Notes: generated by a model from the letters alone, not told the origin. A DNA stretch of 54,612 nt from Methylobacterium sp. GXS13 (GCF_001455965.1 NZ_LKKO01000042.1:1-54612), one strand, 5' to 3'; numbered from the stretch's first letter, positions 17,342 to 25,662 are shown. Translations and numbers: made by a program.

Positions 17342-17713
17342 GGTCCTTGAGAACGGGTGAACCCGGATAGGGCATTTAGGCGGATCAGACGGCCGGCCGC
17401 CGGCCCGGGTCGTCGCCGACGGGCTCCGCCGCCCGCCGCATCGTCATGCCGTCACGTTAGCGCTGTCGCCGGCGGTCACGGCGTAGCTCGTGCCGCTGAG
17501 CGGTGCCGAGCTTCGTCAGGGCGGCGTGAACGGTCCCTGGGGCCGTATCCGCTTCGATGCACCTACCTCCCGAAAGCGGACCGGCCGAAATCCACCCTGA
17601 CCCGCCCACTCGCTTCCGACTAACTCCGACTATTCGCCCCTCCGTCTCCTTAAGAACGTGGATCAGCCTCCGTCCCTCACCTCAAATGCCGTTCGTCATC
17701 AGGATGCCCGGGC
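17342..17713. other. Gene-less gap with one repeat copy
   Basis: About 370 nt. No gene with a start signal. It holds an intergenic-repeat copy (see 17545-17620) and, beyond it, sequence with no recognisable structure. It may contain the promoter of the diguanylate cyclase near 17345-17420. Confidence 0.3.
17545..17620 (+). repeat. Dispersed intergenic repeat, left part
   Basis: Blocks TATCCGCTTCGATGCA, CCCGAAAGCGGACCGGC, GAAATCCACCC and CGCTTCCGAC follow in consensus order. It lacks the right-hand GGCTCGGGGTGG block. Confidence 0.6.
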
Positions 17714-18085
17714 TTACGGCCTGAGGCCCAGACAAAGACGGAAGCTTTCACCGCTACCGTAGGTAAGGTCGGTGTAGCGATCCGGCCCATCGACGCGGAT
17801 GGCGGAGCGTTCGGTGGCCCGCTCTACCTTGGGGCCGCCGAACTGACGGCAATCCTGCTCAATCTCGAATACGTTTCCCTTCTTAGACAACACCCGGCTC
17901 CGGCAGTCATTCGCCTTCGAACTGCCCAGGCCGCCGCCGTCGTACGTGCGCAGGGCGACGTTAGGCGGGTCCTTGCAGTCGGTGTCCACGCTGACATAGG
18001 CGCCGTGGCGCAGCGGCAGGGTGTCCGCAAGCGCGGGACCGGTGCACAGAAGCAAGACGCAGGCGGCGACGTTTCGAACGGTCAT
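17714..18085 (-). CDS. Periplasmic hypothetical protein
   Basis: 123 aa. ATG 18085 follows AGGAAA at a good distance. The first about 20 residues are a Sec signal peptide (MTVRNVAACVLLLCTGPALA, cut before DT), so the mature protein is about 103 aa in the periplasm. Four cysteines in the mature part (in TDCKD, NDCRS, QDCRQ and RLCLG) could form two disulfides. No enzyme motif is visible. It lies just downstream of the HExxH protein on the same strand (57-nt gap), so they may be one transcript. Confidence 0.65.
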   Translation of the reverse strand: MTVRNVAACVLLLCTGPALADTLPLRHGAYVSVDTDCKDPPNVALRTYDGGGLGSSKANDCRSRVLSKKGNVFEIEQDCRQFGGPKVERATERSAIRVDGPDRYTDLTYGSGESFRLCLGLRP

Positions 18086-18142
18086 CGGTCATTTCCTCGC
18101 GGGTCAGGATGGCACGGATCAGCCGTAGCCTAGGGGCGTGGC

Positions 18143-18799
18143 TCAGGCTCCGATGGGACCCAGCAACCGGCTGAGGAAGCGGTAGTAGACCGGCTGCTTC
18201 TGCCGGAGCTCGTCGCGCGTGAAGGGCTCGCGCGCCAGCTTGCCGTGCAGGTAGACGCTCGCCGTCATCGCGAAGAACTCGCCCTGGTTCTTCAGGAGGT
18301 AGGCGCCTGCCGGGTAGAACCCGCCGTCCTTGGCGCGCCCGTAGAACGTCAGGATGTCCGGATTATTCCGCCCACCCGGCATCTTCCGGAAGTGGTAGAC
18401 GTGCATGTACTCGTGCAGCAGGATCGGGCGGTTGTCGTTCGGATCAGCCACTGCGATGGTGACGCTGTCGCCACCGCTGTAGTGGCTGCCCTCGCCGGAG
18501 CCAGACCGAACGACGATTGGGAAGCGACGGAGGAAGGCCTTCGTGCCTTCGTTGAGGCTCGTCGCCTCCACGATATCGACCTGATGCTCGGCCGCTTGGC
18601 GCAACTGGCGGATCTCGGCGTTCGGAACGTCCTGGCCCATCTCGATCCGATAGCCGCGATAACTTTCGCCACCGTCGTCAAAGTGGAGCGCCCCGGCGGT
18701 CGCTTGCCGCGGGGCCGCGTGCGCCGGCCCACCCTGAATCGCGAATGTCCCGGCCACCGCCAGGGCCGACACGACGTGCCAGATCGGGGATGTCGCCAT
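18143..18799 (-). CDS. Periplasmic zincin-like putative metallopeptidase
   Basis: 218 aa, with a signal peptide (about 1-28, ending AHA-AP). The active-site motif is LLHEYMHVYH, i.e. HExxHxxH with His, Glu, His; a further acid in NQGEFFAMTAS, about 45 residues on, could be the third zinc ligand or the catalytic Glu of a gluzincin-like site. The length suits a small secreted hydrolase. No closer family is recognised. It is divergent from the response regulator gene, sharing the 169-nt gap that carries TGTAACGA direct repeats, so that system may control it. ATG 18799 has GGAGGCGAG upstream. Confidence 0.65.
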   Translation of the reverse strand: MATSPIWHVVSALAVAGTFAIQGGPAHAAPRQATAGALHFDDGGESYRGYRIEMGQDVPNAEIRQLRQAAEHQVDIVEATSLNEGTKAFLRRFPIVVRSGSGEGSHYSGGDSVTIAVADPNDNRPILLHEYMHVYHFRKMPGGRNNPDILTFYGRAKDGGFYPAGAYLLKNQGEFFAMTASVYLHGKLAREPFTRDELRQKQPVYYRFLSRLLGPIGA

Positions 18800-18902
18800 G
18801 CTGATCTCGCCTCCGTTCCTCTCGCCCCGGGGAAGGGCCGGCTTCGATACGGGCGACCATCGCGCTCGGCCCGTTCCGCGATGTGACGGGATACCGGGGG
18901 CA

Positions 18903-18920
18903 TGTAACGATGTGTAACGA
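18903..18920 (+). promoter_or_regulatory. TGTAACGA direct repeats (OmpR-type operator candidate)
   Basis: TGTAACGA at 18903-18910 and 18913-18920, exactly 10 bp apart, in the gap between the divergent HExxH protein and the response regulator. Two 10-bp-spaced direct repeats are the classic site for OmpR/PhoB-type dimers. The reverse complement CGTTACAC appears at 21090-21097 upstream of the secreted peptide gene. Confidence 0.5.
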
Positions 18921-18968
18921 CGTCGGTTTTCGCGTTGCCGCTCCGCCCTGCCGACCTATCCTCGGGGC

Positions 18969-19697
18969 ATGACCGACGCCGCCACCATCGCCATCGTCGA
19001 GGACGACGACGACATCCGCTGCCAACTCGCGAGCTACCTGGAAGACGAGGGTTTCCGCGTGGTCTCCCTCGAAGGGGGCGCCGGCCTCGACCGCCTCATC
19101 GCGACGGGTCCGAGGCCGAACCTCATTGTGCTCGACTGGATGCTTCCGGGTAAGGACGGGCTGTCGATCTGCCGGCGCCTTCGCGAGGCGGGAGGGCCCC
19201 CGGTCGTCATGCTGACCGCCAAGGACGAGGACATCGACCGGGTGCTGGGGCTTGAGATGGGCGCCGACGACTACGTGTCGAAGCCCTTCAGCTCCCGCGT
19301 GCTCCTGGCCCGCATCCGTGCCGTGCAGCGCCGGGCGAACGGCGCGCCGGCCGCCGCGGAGGCCGCCGCGGAGCGGCTCGCCGTCGCCGACCTCGTGGTC
19401 GATCTCGCGGGCCGAGCCGTCACCCATGGCGAGCCGGCGAGGGAAGTCCCGCTCACCAGCGCCGAGTACGACCTCCTGCACTGCTTCGTCACCCGACCGC
19501 AGCGGGTGCTTTCCCGCGACCAGCTCCTCGACTGGACCCGCGGCCGCACCGCCGACGCCTTCGATCGCACCATCGACGTGCAGGTGAGCCGCCTCCGGCA
19601 CAAGCTCGACGACGCCGGGAGCACGGCGTCGTCCCTGATCAAGACCGTCCGCAATGCCGGCTACATCCTCGCGGCGCCGGTGAAGGCCGCCCCATGA
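18969..19697 (+). CDS. OmpR-family response regulator
   Basis: 242 aa. The receiver domain has acidic pocket EDDDD (residues about 11-15), phospho-Asp in LIVLDWMLPGKDG (Asp near 57), Thr in VVMLTAKDE and Lys in YVSKPFSSR. The winged-helix C-terminus follows from about 140 (EVPLTSAEYDLLHCFVTRP, then the recognition helix VQVSRLRHKLDD and SLIKTVRNAGYILA). It is likely activated by the kinase encoded next, whose start overlaps its stop (ATGA). It probably binds the TGTAACGA repeats upstream. Confidence 0.93.
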   Translation: MTDAATIAIVEDDDDIRCQLASYLEDEGFRVVSLEGGAGLDRLIATGPRPNLIVLDWMLPGKDGLSICRRLREAGGPPVVMLTAKDEDIDRVLGLEMGADDYVSKPFSSRVLLARIRAVQRRANGAPAAAEAAAERLAVADLVVDLAGRAVTHGEPAREVPLTSAEYDLLHCFVTRPQRVLSRDQLLDWTRGRTADAFDRTIDVQVSRLRHKLDDAGSTASSLIKTVRNAGYILAAPVKAAP

Positions 19698-21064
19698 TGG
19701 CCCGCGTCGGCCTGCTCGGGCGGATCATGCTGGTCCTCCTTGGGGCGCTCTCGCTGCTGGTCATGGCGACCTTCGGCATCGACCAGTGGCAGCGCGGCCA
19801 GGAACGCTCGCCCTACGGCTCGCGCTTCCCCCGCCTCGACCAGGCGGCGGGCATCATGGCCCTGATGAAGGACGCCGACCCAGGGCAGAGGCCGGCCATT
19901 CTCCGGGCGGTGAGCGGTGAAGCCCTCAAGGCCGAGATCGTCGACGCCCCGCCGGACGAGACCGCGTTGATCCGCGAGCCGGTCCTCGAAGCGCGCCTCA
20001 GTCGTCTGTCCGGCGGCGAGCCCTACGGCATCCGGGCCTTCACCACGACCGACAAGCTCTACCGGGGCAACGGCCCGGTGGATGCCGGCAACCGGCATCA
20101 ATCCATAGGCAGCCTCGCCCAGGCGACCTACCGGCTGCCGGACGGGCGCATCCTGGTCGTCTCCGCCATCACGCGGCACCGCTCGCTCATGCCATGGCTG
20201 CTCGGCCAGCCGCTGAGCCTGTGGGTGGCCGTGCTGGGCGTGGCCGTGGCCGGCCTCGTAACCGTCGGCGCGCGGCACGAGCTCGCTCCCCTGCGCCGCC
20301 TCACCGAGGCGGTCTCCCGGTTCGACGGCCGCGCGGCGGAGCCGTCCCTCGCGAGCCAAGGCGCCCTGGAGATCCGGCGCCTCGCCCAGGCCATGCAGGC
20401 GATGCAGGAGCGCATCGTCGGGCTGATGGGCGAGCGTTCGATGCTGATCGGCGCCATCTCGCACGACCTCAAGACCTACCTGACGCGCATGCGGCTGCGG
20501 GCGGAGCGCGTGGCCGAGCCGGAGAGGCGGGACCAGCTCCTGGAGGATCTCGACGCTATGACCGCGTTGATCGAGACCTCGCTGGGCTTTGCACGGGGCA
20601 CCGCCGCCGAGGTCGGTCGCGCCCCGGTTGACCTCGCCGACATCGTGGCGGTCGAGGTGGCCGAACATGCCGCGCAGGGCGCGCACATCAGCCTGTCGGG
20701 CGAGGAGGTGGCGGACGCCACCGTGGCCGGCGACGCCGTCGCCCTGCGCCGGGTGGTGGCCAACCTGATCGGCAACGCCGTCAAGTTCGGGCGCTCCTCC
20801 GTCGCCGTCGCGGTGCGCTGGGCCGGGACGGCCTGCGAGGTCGTGGTCGAGGACGACGGCCCCGGCATCCCGGAGGACGAACGGTCGGCGGTGTTCAGCC
20901 CGTACTACCGGGTCGAGCGCTCGAGGAATCGGCGCACCGGCGGGATCGGGCTTGGCCTCGCCATCGCCCGCCAGATCGCCGAGGCGCACGGCGGCACCAT
21001 CGTCGCCGAGGCCGCCTCGTCCGGTGGGGCCCGGCTCGTGATGACGCTGCCCGCCCTCGCGTGA
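19694..21064 (+). CDS. EnvZ-type sensor histidine kinase
   Basis: 456 aa. Membrane segment 1 (about 8-26), a periplasmic sensor (27-165), membrane segment 2 (about 170-193), a HAMP linker (VTVGARHELAPLRRLTEAVSRF), then HisKA with SHDLKTYLTRMRLRAE and HATPase: N-box VVANLIGNAVKFG, G1 VVEDDGPGIPE, G2 GGIGLGLAIARQIAE. The family's usual Pro after Thr in the H-box is Tyr here (KTYLTR). It forms the second gene of a two-gene operon with the response regulator. The stimulus is unknown; the neighbouring genes encode secreted proteins, so an envelope or metal signal is possible. Confidence 0.92.
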   Translation: MMARVGLLGRIMLVLLGALSLLVMATFGIDQWQRGQERSPYGSRFPRLDQAAGIMALMKDADPGQRPAILRAVSGEALKAEIVDAPPDETALIREPVLEARLSRLSGGEPYGIRAFTTTDKLYRGNGPVDAGNRHQSIGSLAQATYRLPDGRILVVSAITRHRSLMPWLLGQPLSLWVAVLGVAVAGLVTVGARHELAPLRRLTEAVSRFDGRAAEPSLASQGALEIRRLAQAMQAMQERIVGLMGERSMLIGAISHDLKTYLTRMRLRAERVAEPERRDQLLEDLDAMTALIETSLGFARGTAAEVGRAPVDLADIVAVEVAEHAAQGAHISLSGEEVADATVAGDAVALRRVVANLIGNAVKFGRSSVAVAVRWAGTACEVVVEDDGPGIPEDERSAVFSPYYRVERSRNRRTGGIGLGLAIARQIAEAHGGTIVAEAASSGGARLVMTLPALA

Positions 21065-21235
21065 CGCCGGGCAACGCTTCGAGAGCGGCCGTTACACGAC
21101 GATAAGATCCGGCGAGGACCCGTCACACCCGGGATCATCGCGGGAGCGAACCTCCCCTCGACCCGATGCGGCCCCTCCGCCGCCGGGACGGGTCGGCATC
21201 GAGCCGTCCCGGTCCATTCGAGAAGGAGATCCCCG

Positions 21236-21499
21236 ATGGTGAAGATCCTCGCCCCCGCCGTGTTGTTGGCCACCCTCGTGGTGCCCGCCACGGCCATGCC
21301 GCTGGTCCAAGACGCGGTGTCCGATGGGTCGGACGGAGCGCAGATCATCCAGGTCTACGGCGGCTGCGGTCCCTACGCCCACCGCGGTCCCTACGGCGGC
21401 TGCCGGACGGGCGGGCAGTGGGGCGGGTACGTCCGCGGCGCGTCCTGCCCGGCCGGCTTCCACATCGGCCCTTACGGCCGCCGCTGCTGGCCGAACTGA
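21236..21499 (+). CDS. Secreted GCG_CRPN-type small protein
   Basis: 87 aa. GAAGGAGAT lies 5-6 nt before ATG 21236. A signal peptide (1-21) is followed by a short linker and a Gly/Tyr/Cys-rich mature segment with GGCGPYAHRGPYGGC and a second cysteine pair (SCPAGFHIGPYGRRC). The GCG-prefixed, Cys/Arg/Pro/Asn-rich repeats of this group are common in Methylobacterium and relatives; the function is unknown. The gene lies just after the two-component pair, with CGTTACAC-like motifs in the gap, so it may be a target of that system. Confidence 0.75.
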   Translation: MVKILAPAVLLATLVVPATAMPLVQDAVSDGSDGAQIIQVYGGCGPYAHRGPYGGCRTGGQWGGYVRGASCPAGFHIGPYGRRCWPN

Positions 21500-21559
21500 T
21501 CCATCCATCCCCCAGACCCATCGCGTCCGGCCTCACGCCGGACGCCCAAGGAGCGCGTC

Positions 21560-21667
21560 ATGATCCGCAAGCTCATCGTACCCCTCGCCCTGGCGTCGGG
21601 CGTGCTGTTCACCGCAGCCGCCGCGGAGGCCCGCGACGGGTGCGGCCCCGGCTTCCACCGCGGCTAA
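21560..21667 (+). CDS. Truncated GCG_CRPN-like secreted peptide
   Basis: 35 aa, below usual gene-calling length. AAGGAG sits before ATG 21560. The first about 24 residues are a clean signal peptide (MIRKLIVPLALASGVLF, ending EA-RD), and the mature part is only DGCGPGFHRG, the first unit of a GCG_CRPN repeat, then TAA. In the family the unit normally continues. It is likely a decayed duplicate of the preceding gene, or a very short secreted peptide. Confidence 0.45.
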   Translation: MIRKLIVPLALASGVLFTAAAAEARDGCGPGFHRG

Positions 21668-21849
21668 GGGCGCCCCGCGTCGCCGGACGACGGCCTCGAC
21701 GCGGCACCGATGGCCGCGGACGGGCGGTTTCGAGCAGGCCATCGATGCCCATGCGCTCGAAGAACCGCTGCTGCAGCGTCTCCGTCATCCGGCCCAGGCA
21801 TGGCTGCGGGATCTCCTGGCGTCCTCGCCTCCCAGCGATCGAGGACGGC

Positions 21850-22740
21850 CTATCGAGAGCAGTAGGCCTGGAAGACCTCGACGAGGTGATTGAACAGGGC
21901 GTCGATGCGGGCGCTGCGCCGCACGTCCTCGTGCGCCACGATCCAGGTGTCGAGGTCGAACACGACGCGGTCCGGCAGGACGCGCACGAGATCCCGTTCG
22001 CCGACCGGCACCTGCACCACGCCGATTCCGAGGCCGGCGCGCACCGCTGCGAGTTGCGCGGGATGGCTGTCGCTGCGCAAGGCGATGGGCAGAGGCCCGC
22101 CCGCCTCCCGGCTCAAGGTATCCATGATCGCGACGTAGGCCGGCATGCGGTCGGGCCCGACCAGCGCGTGCCGGGTGAGGTCCGCGACGGTCTCGGGGAT
22201 ACCGTTCAGGTCGCGATAGCCCGGCGATGCGAAGAACCCGAGCGGGATGCTGCCGACATGCCGCGCGACGAGCGAGTTTTGGCTCGGCCTCGCCATGCGC
22301 ACGGCCACGTCCGCCTCCTGGCCGGGCAGGTCGGTGTTGGCGTTGGTGAGGACCAGCTCGACCGTCAGGCGCGGGTGGCGCTCGCGCAAGGCCGCCAGCA
22401 TCGGAGGCACGACCTCGATACCGACGAAGTCCGAGACGCTGAGGCGGACCGGGCCGGCGACCTCGGACGCCGCACCCTCGGCCTCGCGCCGGAACGCCTC
22501 GGACGCATGGGCCATCCGCCGGACATGCCCGGCCAAGCCCACTGCCTGGGGTGTCGGCGCCAGCCCGTTCACACCGCGGATGAAGAGCGGCTGCCCGATG
22601 GCCCGCTCCAGCGCCTCGATCCGGTGGCGGACGGTGGGCTGGGTGAGGCCGAGGGTTCGCGCCGCGGCCGAGAGGCTGCCGGTGTCGAGCACCGCCAGGA
22701 AGGCGCGCTGGTCATCCCAGGCGAAGGTCGCATCACTCAT
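21850..22740 (-). CDS. LysR-family transcriptional regulator
   Basis: 296 aa. The N-terminal winged helix (residues 8-65) has FLAVLDTGSLSAAARTLGL and TQPTVRHRIEALERAIG, and the C-terminal two-lobed effector domain (about 90-290) has PVRLSVSDFVGIEVV and GLGIGVVQVPVGE. The length is typical. It is divergent from the NAD(P)-binding protein gene with a 90-nt gap, the standard LysR target layout, so it probably controls that gene and itself. The effector ligand is unknown. Confidence 0.92.
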   Translation of the reverse strand: MSDATFAWDDQRAFLAVLDTGSLSAAARTLGLTQPTVRHRIEALERAIGQPLFIRGVNGLAPTPQAVGLAGHVRRMAHASEAFRREAEGAASEVAGPVRLSVSDFVGIEVVPPMLAALRERHPRLTVELVLTNANTDLPGQEADVAVRMARPSQNSLVARHVGSIPLGFFASPGYRDLNGIPETVADLTRHALVGPDRMPAYVAIMDTLSREAGGPLPIALRSDSHPAQLAAVRAGLGIGVVQVPVGERDLVRVLPDRVVFDLDTWIVAHEDVRRSARIDALFNHLVEVFQAYCSR

Positions 22741-22751
22741 CGAATTTCGAT
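22739..22751. promoter_or_regulatory. ATCGAA-T-TTCGAT palindrome overlapping the lysR start
   Basis: A perfect 6-bp-arm palindrome that covers the last two bases of the LysR start codon complement. It could be the autoregulatory half of the LysR operator (T-N11-A spacing is met), or chance in AT-richer DNA. Confidence 0.35.
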
Positions 22752-22830
22752 AGGCAGACCGTCAAGACTCGTCAATTTCCTCGGACTTCCGTTCGGCGCA
22801 TCACCAAGCGACGAACAGAGGGACTTGGCG

Positions 22831-23769
22831 ATGAAAACGGCTTTGGTGCTTGGGGCGACCGGCGGTGTCGGCGGTGCGGTGACCCGGGCGATGCTGGCAC
22901 GCGGTTGGCGCGTCGTCGCGCTCGTGCGGGATCCGGCTCGGGCGGCGGCCGCCTGGGGCGCCTCGGTCGCGCCGGATTGGCGGGCCGGTGACGCCATGGA
23001 CCGGGCGGACGTCGTTCGCGCGGCGCAGGGGACGGGCGTCATCCTCCACGCGGTGAACCCGCCTGGGTACCGCAAGTGGGACCGGCTGGTCCTGCCGATG
23101 CTTGACAACACGCTGGCGGCGGCGCGGGACGCCGGTGCCCGGATCGTCCTGCCCGGCACGGTCTACAACTACGACCCGACCCACGCCCCGGTGATCGACG
23201 AGGCGACCCCGCAGCATCCACGCGGGCGCAAGGGCGCGATCCGCGTCGAGATGGAGCGGCGCCTGACGGAGGCCGCCCCGGAGGTGAGGAGCCTCATCGT
23301 GCGAGCCGGTGACTTCTTCGGTCCGGGGGCGGGACAGAGTTGGTTTGCGCAGGCCCTGGCAAAGCCACCACTGACGCGTATCGTCAATCCCGGCACGCGG
23401 GGCGTCGGCCATGCCTGGGCGTACCTGCCCGACCTCGCCGAGACCGTCCTGCGCCTACTCGAACTGCCTCCGGAACGGCTGATGCCGAACGAGCGGCTCC
23501 AGTTCCCCGGCCACTATGACGCCGACGGCGGCGAAATGGTCGCCGCGGTCCGCCGCGCCTCGGGCCGCCCGGACCTGCAGGAGCGCCGCTTCCCCTGGAT
23601 CATGATGCAAGCGCTTTCACCGTTCGGCGGGTTCCCCCGGGAGGTCATGGAGGTCCGCCCGTACTGGGCGCACGCGATGCGCCTCGACGGAAATCGTCTA
23701 ACGGAACTCCTCGGTGATGGGCCGTGCACTTCGCTGGATGCTGCGGTCATCGCCGCATTAAGATCTTGA
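22831..23769 (+). CDS. NAD(P)-binding epimerase/dehydratase-like protein (SDR family)
   Basis: 312 aa from ATG 22831 (GAGGGA upstream). The Rossmann nucleotide site is at LVLGATGGVGGAVTRA (GxxGxxG). Downstream VILHAVNPPGYRKWDR and GTVYNYDPTH lie at the places of the active-site Ser/Thr and Tyr of extended SDRs; the following Lys is not in the classical YxxxK position, so this may be an atypical or NmrA-like member. It is cytoplasmic. The divergent LysR gene suggests regulation by its own substrate. Confidence 0.8.
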   Translation: MKTALVLGATGGVGGAVTRAMLARGWRVVALVRDPARAAAAWGASVAPDWRAGDAMDRADVVRAAQGTGVILHAVNPPGYRKWDRLVLPMLDNTLAAARDAGARIVLPGTVYNYDPTHAPVIDEATPQHPRGRKGAIRVEMERRLTEAAPEVRSLIVRAGDFFGPGAGQSWFAQALAKPPLTRIVNPGTRGVGHAWAYLPDLAETVLRLLELPPERLMPNERLQFPGHYDADGGEMVAAVRRASGRPDLQERRFPWIMMQALSPFGGFPREVMEVRPYWAHAMRLDGNRLTELLGDGPCTSLDAAVIAALRS

Positions 23770-23892
23770 GCGGTTCGAGATGCAGGCCTCACCTTTTGTC
23801 TCAGTCGGTTCGTTTCAAGGCCGCATGCTCTGGCGGCGAACCATCTACGCTGGAGGACCCTTACTTTCGGTCAGATTAAGCCCACTCGTGGG

Positions 23893-24014
23893 GCGTCCGC
23901 TTTATCCAGTCTGCGCTAAAAAGCGGAAGGGCGGAAAACCACCCTAAGCTGCCAGCCCGCTTCCGACCCAAGTAAGTCGTACCGCTGATCATCGGAGCGG
24001 CCGGAAAGCGGTCA
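23893..24014 (+). repeat. Dispersed intergenic repeat copy
   Basis: Blocks CGTCCGCTTTATCCAGT, AAAAAGCGGAAGGGCGG, AAAACCACCC, CGCTTCCGACCCAAG and GGAAAGCGGTCAT in consensus order. It fills most of the 293-nt gap between two convergent genes. Confidence 0.6.
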
Positions 24015-24062
24015 TGGGCCCGCTCCCCATCCCTATGGCCTACGTTGATCTGTGCACGCCTG

Positions 24063-24758
24063 TCAGCGTCGCGCGACGAAGCGACGAAGCTTGCCGGGGG
24101 CATCCTTCGTGATGGCCTTGCCGTGCCCGAACGCGACGGCCTGGAAGTCGAGCGCTGCGAGCTTGCGTTGGCTGGCTCGCCCTTCCGCCTCGTTCTCGAA
24201 CGCGATCGGGTCGCTCACACCCAGGATGTTGATGAACGTATCGCCGCCGAGCAGGAGCCGTCCGCCTCGCCACATCAGAGCGACCTGTCCGGCGCAATGA
24301 CCGGGTACGTGTATCGCGTGCAAGCCACCCAAGATCGGCAGCGTCTCACCATCAGCGATGTGCTGGTCGATCGGGAACGGCTGCATGCGCTCGTTCTGAT
24401 CCCAAACAAGCTTGTACATCAGCGCGTGCACGAGGCCGGGCGCAGGGGCCATCGGCCGGAACGGGCCGCCGCTTTCCGCCAGGGGAGCGTCGGCGGCATG
24501 CATATAGGTCCGTGCACCCGTCGCGCGGATGATGGCGGCCGCGCTCCCGATGTGATCGGGATGCCCATGCGTGAAGACGAGGTGCTTCAGGTCTGAGGGA
24601 CGCCGACCGAGTTTGCTGATCGCGTCGAAGACGATCTGCTCCTTGCCGGGGAAGCCCGCGTCGATCAGGGCCAGTTCCTTACCTTGACGCAGCAGGATGG
24701 CGTTGCCGTTGCCCAGCGCCAACAGCCAAGCATCCTCGACGATCTGCTGCATGATCAT
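24063..24758 (-). CDS. Metallo-beta-lactamase-fold hydrolase
   Basis: 231 aa. The metal-binding motif is VFTHGHPDHIGSAAA (HxHxDH). Later ligands are HVPGHCAGQVAL (His) and the Asp of LLLGGDTFINI; a last His expected near the C-terminus is probably in AFGHGKAI. It has no signal peptide. The layout fits the glyoxalase II/lactonase side of the MBL superfamily rather than true beta-lactamases, and a quorum-quenching lactonase is possible but unproven. It is divergent from a TetR gene across a gap with two operator-like palindromes. ATG 24758 is used, with ATG 24752 as an alternative. Confidence 0.85.
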   Translation of the reverse strand: MIMQQIVEDAWLLALGNGNAILLRQGKELALIDAGFPGKEQIVFDAISKLGRRPSDLKHLVFTHGHPDHIGSAAAIIRATGARTYMHAADAPLAESGGPFRPMAPAPGLVHALMYKLVWDQNERMQPFPIDQHIADGETLPILGGLHAIHVPGHCAGQVALMWRGGRLLLGGDTFINILGVSDPIAFENEAEGRASQRKLAALDFQAVAFGHGKAITKDAPGKLRRFVARR

Positions 24759-24805
24759 GACCTCTGCGTCTTGCCCTAGACGGGATGCGCTCCCGCGAGG
24801 ATCGT

Positions 24806-24846
24806 GTTACCATTGGCAACATACGCTCAATGTTACCACCGTCAAC
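24806..24846. promoter_or_regulatory. Two GTTACC palindromes, candidate TetR operators
   Basis: GTTACCATTGGCAAC (24806-24820) and GTTACCACCGTCAAC (24832-24846), 26 bp from centre to centre, in the gap between the divergent MBL hydrolase and TetR gene. The first is a near-perfect inverted repeat. They suit binding of the adjacent TetR to shut off both promoters. Confidence 0.55.
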
Positions 24847-24864
24847 ACACCGCACGAGGTTCTC

Positions 24865-25512
24865 GTGAACACATCCGCGTCAGCCGCCCCGTACCACCAC
24901 GGCGATCTGCGCCGTGCCCTTCTCGACAGCGCCACGGCGATCCTGACGGAAACGGGCCGATGGGACTTCTCGCTGCGCGAGGTCGCCCGCCGCGCCGGGG
25001 TGAGCCATGCGGCGTCCTACCGGCATTTCACGGATAAGGAAGCGCTGATCGCCGCGGTGGCGCTCACGGGTTACGAGACGCTGCATACCCGCATGACCGC
25101 GGCGATCGATGAGGCCACGGGTGCGGTCGGGACCCTGCGTGCCATCGGGCAAGCCTACATCGGGTTTGGCGTGGCGAACCCCGCCCTCTACCGGCTGATG
25201 TTCGGTCAAGCTTTACCCAGCATCGAGGGCCTTCCGCCCGCGGTCTTGGCTGTTCTGACCGAGGCGCGTGCTGTGCTGCGGGGCGTGATCCTGGCCGGTG
25301 CACGCGCGGGCGCATTCGCGATCGACCCGGAGGATGAGCAGGAGGTCTCGGTGGCGGTCGTCACCGCATGGTCGCTCGTTCACGGGTTCACCCTGCTGAC
25401 AATCGATCGTGTGGTGGACCGCGAGGTTCGCCCCCAGGTGATCGACGCCTTAGCGGCCCGCGTGGCCGAGCGCCTGATCATCGGCCTGTTGCCGACACAA
25501 GGTAGAAAATAG
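24865..25512 (+). CDS. TetR-family transcriptional regulator (divergent from MBL hydrolase)
   Basis: 215 aa from GTG 24865 (GAGGT upstream). The N-terminal helix-turn-helix lies at about 15-65: AILTETGRWDFSLREVARRAGV then SYRHFTDKEALIAAV. The C-terminal ligand domain resembles the WHG group (LYRLMFGQ). The open frame starts further upstream but would cross the operators and has no ribosome site. It most likely represses itself and the MBL hydrolase. The inducer is unknown. Confidence 0.85.
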   Translation: MNTSASAAPYHHGDLRRALLDSATAILTETGRWDFSLREVARRAGVSHAASYRHFTDKEALIAAVALTGYETLHTRMTAAIDEATGAVGTLRAIGQAYIGFGVANPALYRLMFGQALPSIEGLPPAVLAVLTEARAVLRGVILAGARAGAFAIDPEDEQEVSVAVVTAWSLVHGFTLLTIDRVVDREVRPQVIDALAARVAERLIIGLLPTQGRK

Positions 25513-25563
25513 GTTTGATGCCGGTTCGCCCGCGGATCGGGATCGCCCCAGCGCAGGCACGCG

Positions 25564-25662
25564 GTGATGTCCGCGTTAGCGTATGCGACGCCGGAAACCA
25601 GACAGTCTCCTATCCACCCAACCCAGCCGTTCAGAGGCGCTGGCGAACGCGACCAAAGCTGA
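25564..25662 (+). repeat. Dispersed intergenic repeat, first of two tandem copies
   Basis: GATGTCCGCGTTAGCGTATG, then TATCCACCCAACCCAGCC, TCAGAGGCGCTGGCG and ACCAAAGCTG. The region 25513-25935 (about 420 nt) holds only this and the next copy; no gene is supported there. Confidence 0.55.

Noticed and set aside
21700..21849. A short protein fragment (ETLQQRFFERMGIDGLLE on the minus strand) between the 35-aa peptide and LysR
   Set aside because: It might be a gene fragment, but it is too short to identify and has no start signal.
21166..22830. The long frame running upstream of the NAD(P)-binding protein
   Set aside because: The upstream part is the antisense of the LysR gene and other spacer; the real start is ATG 22831.
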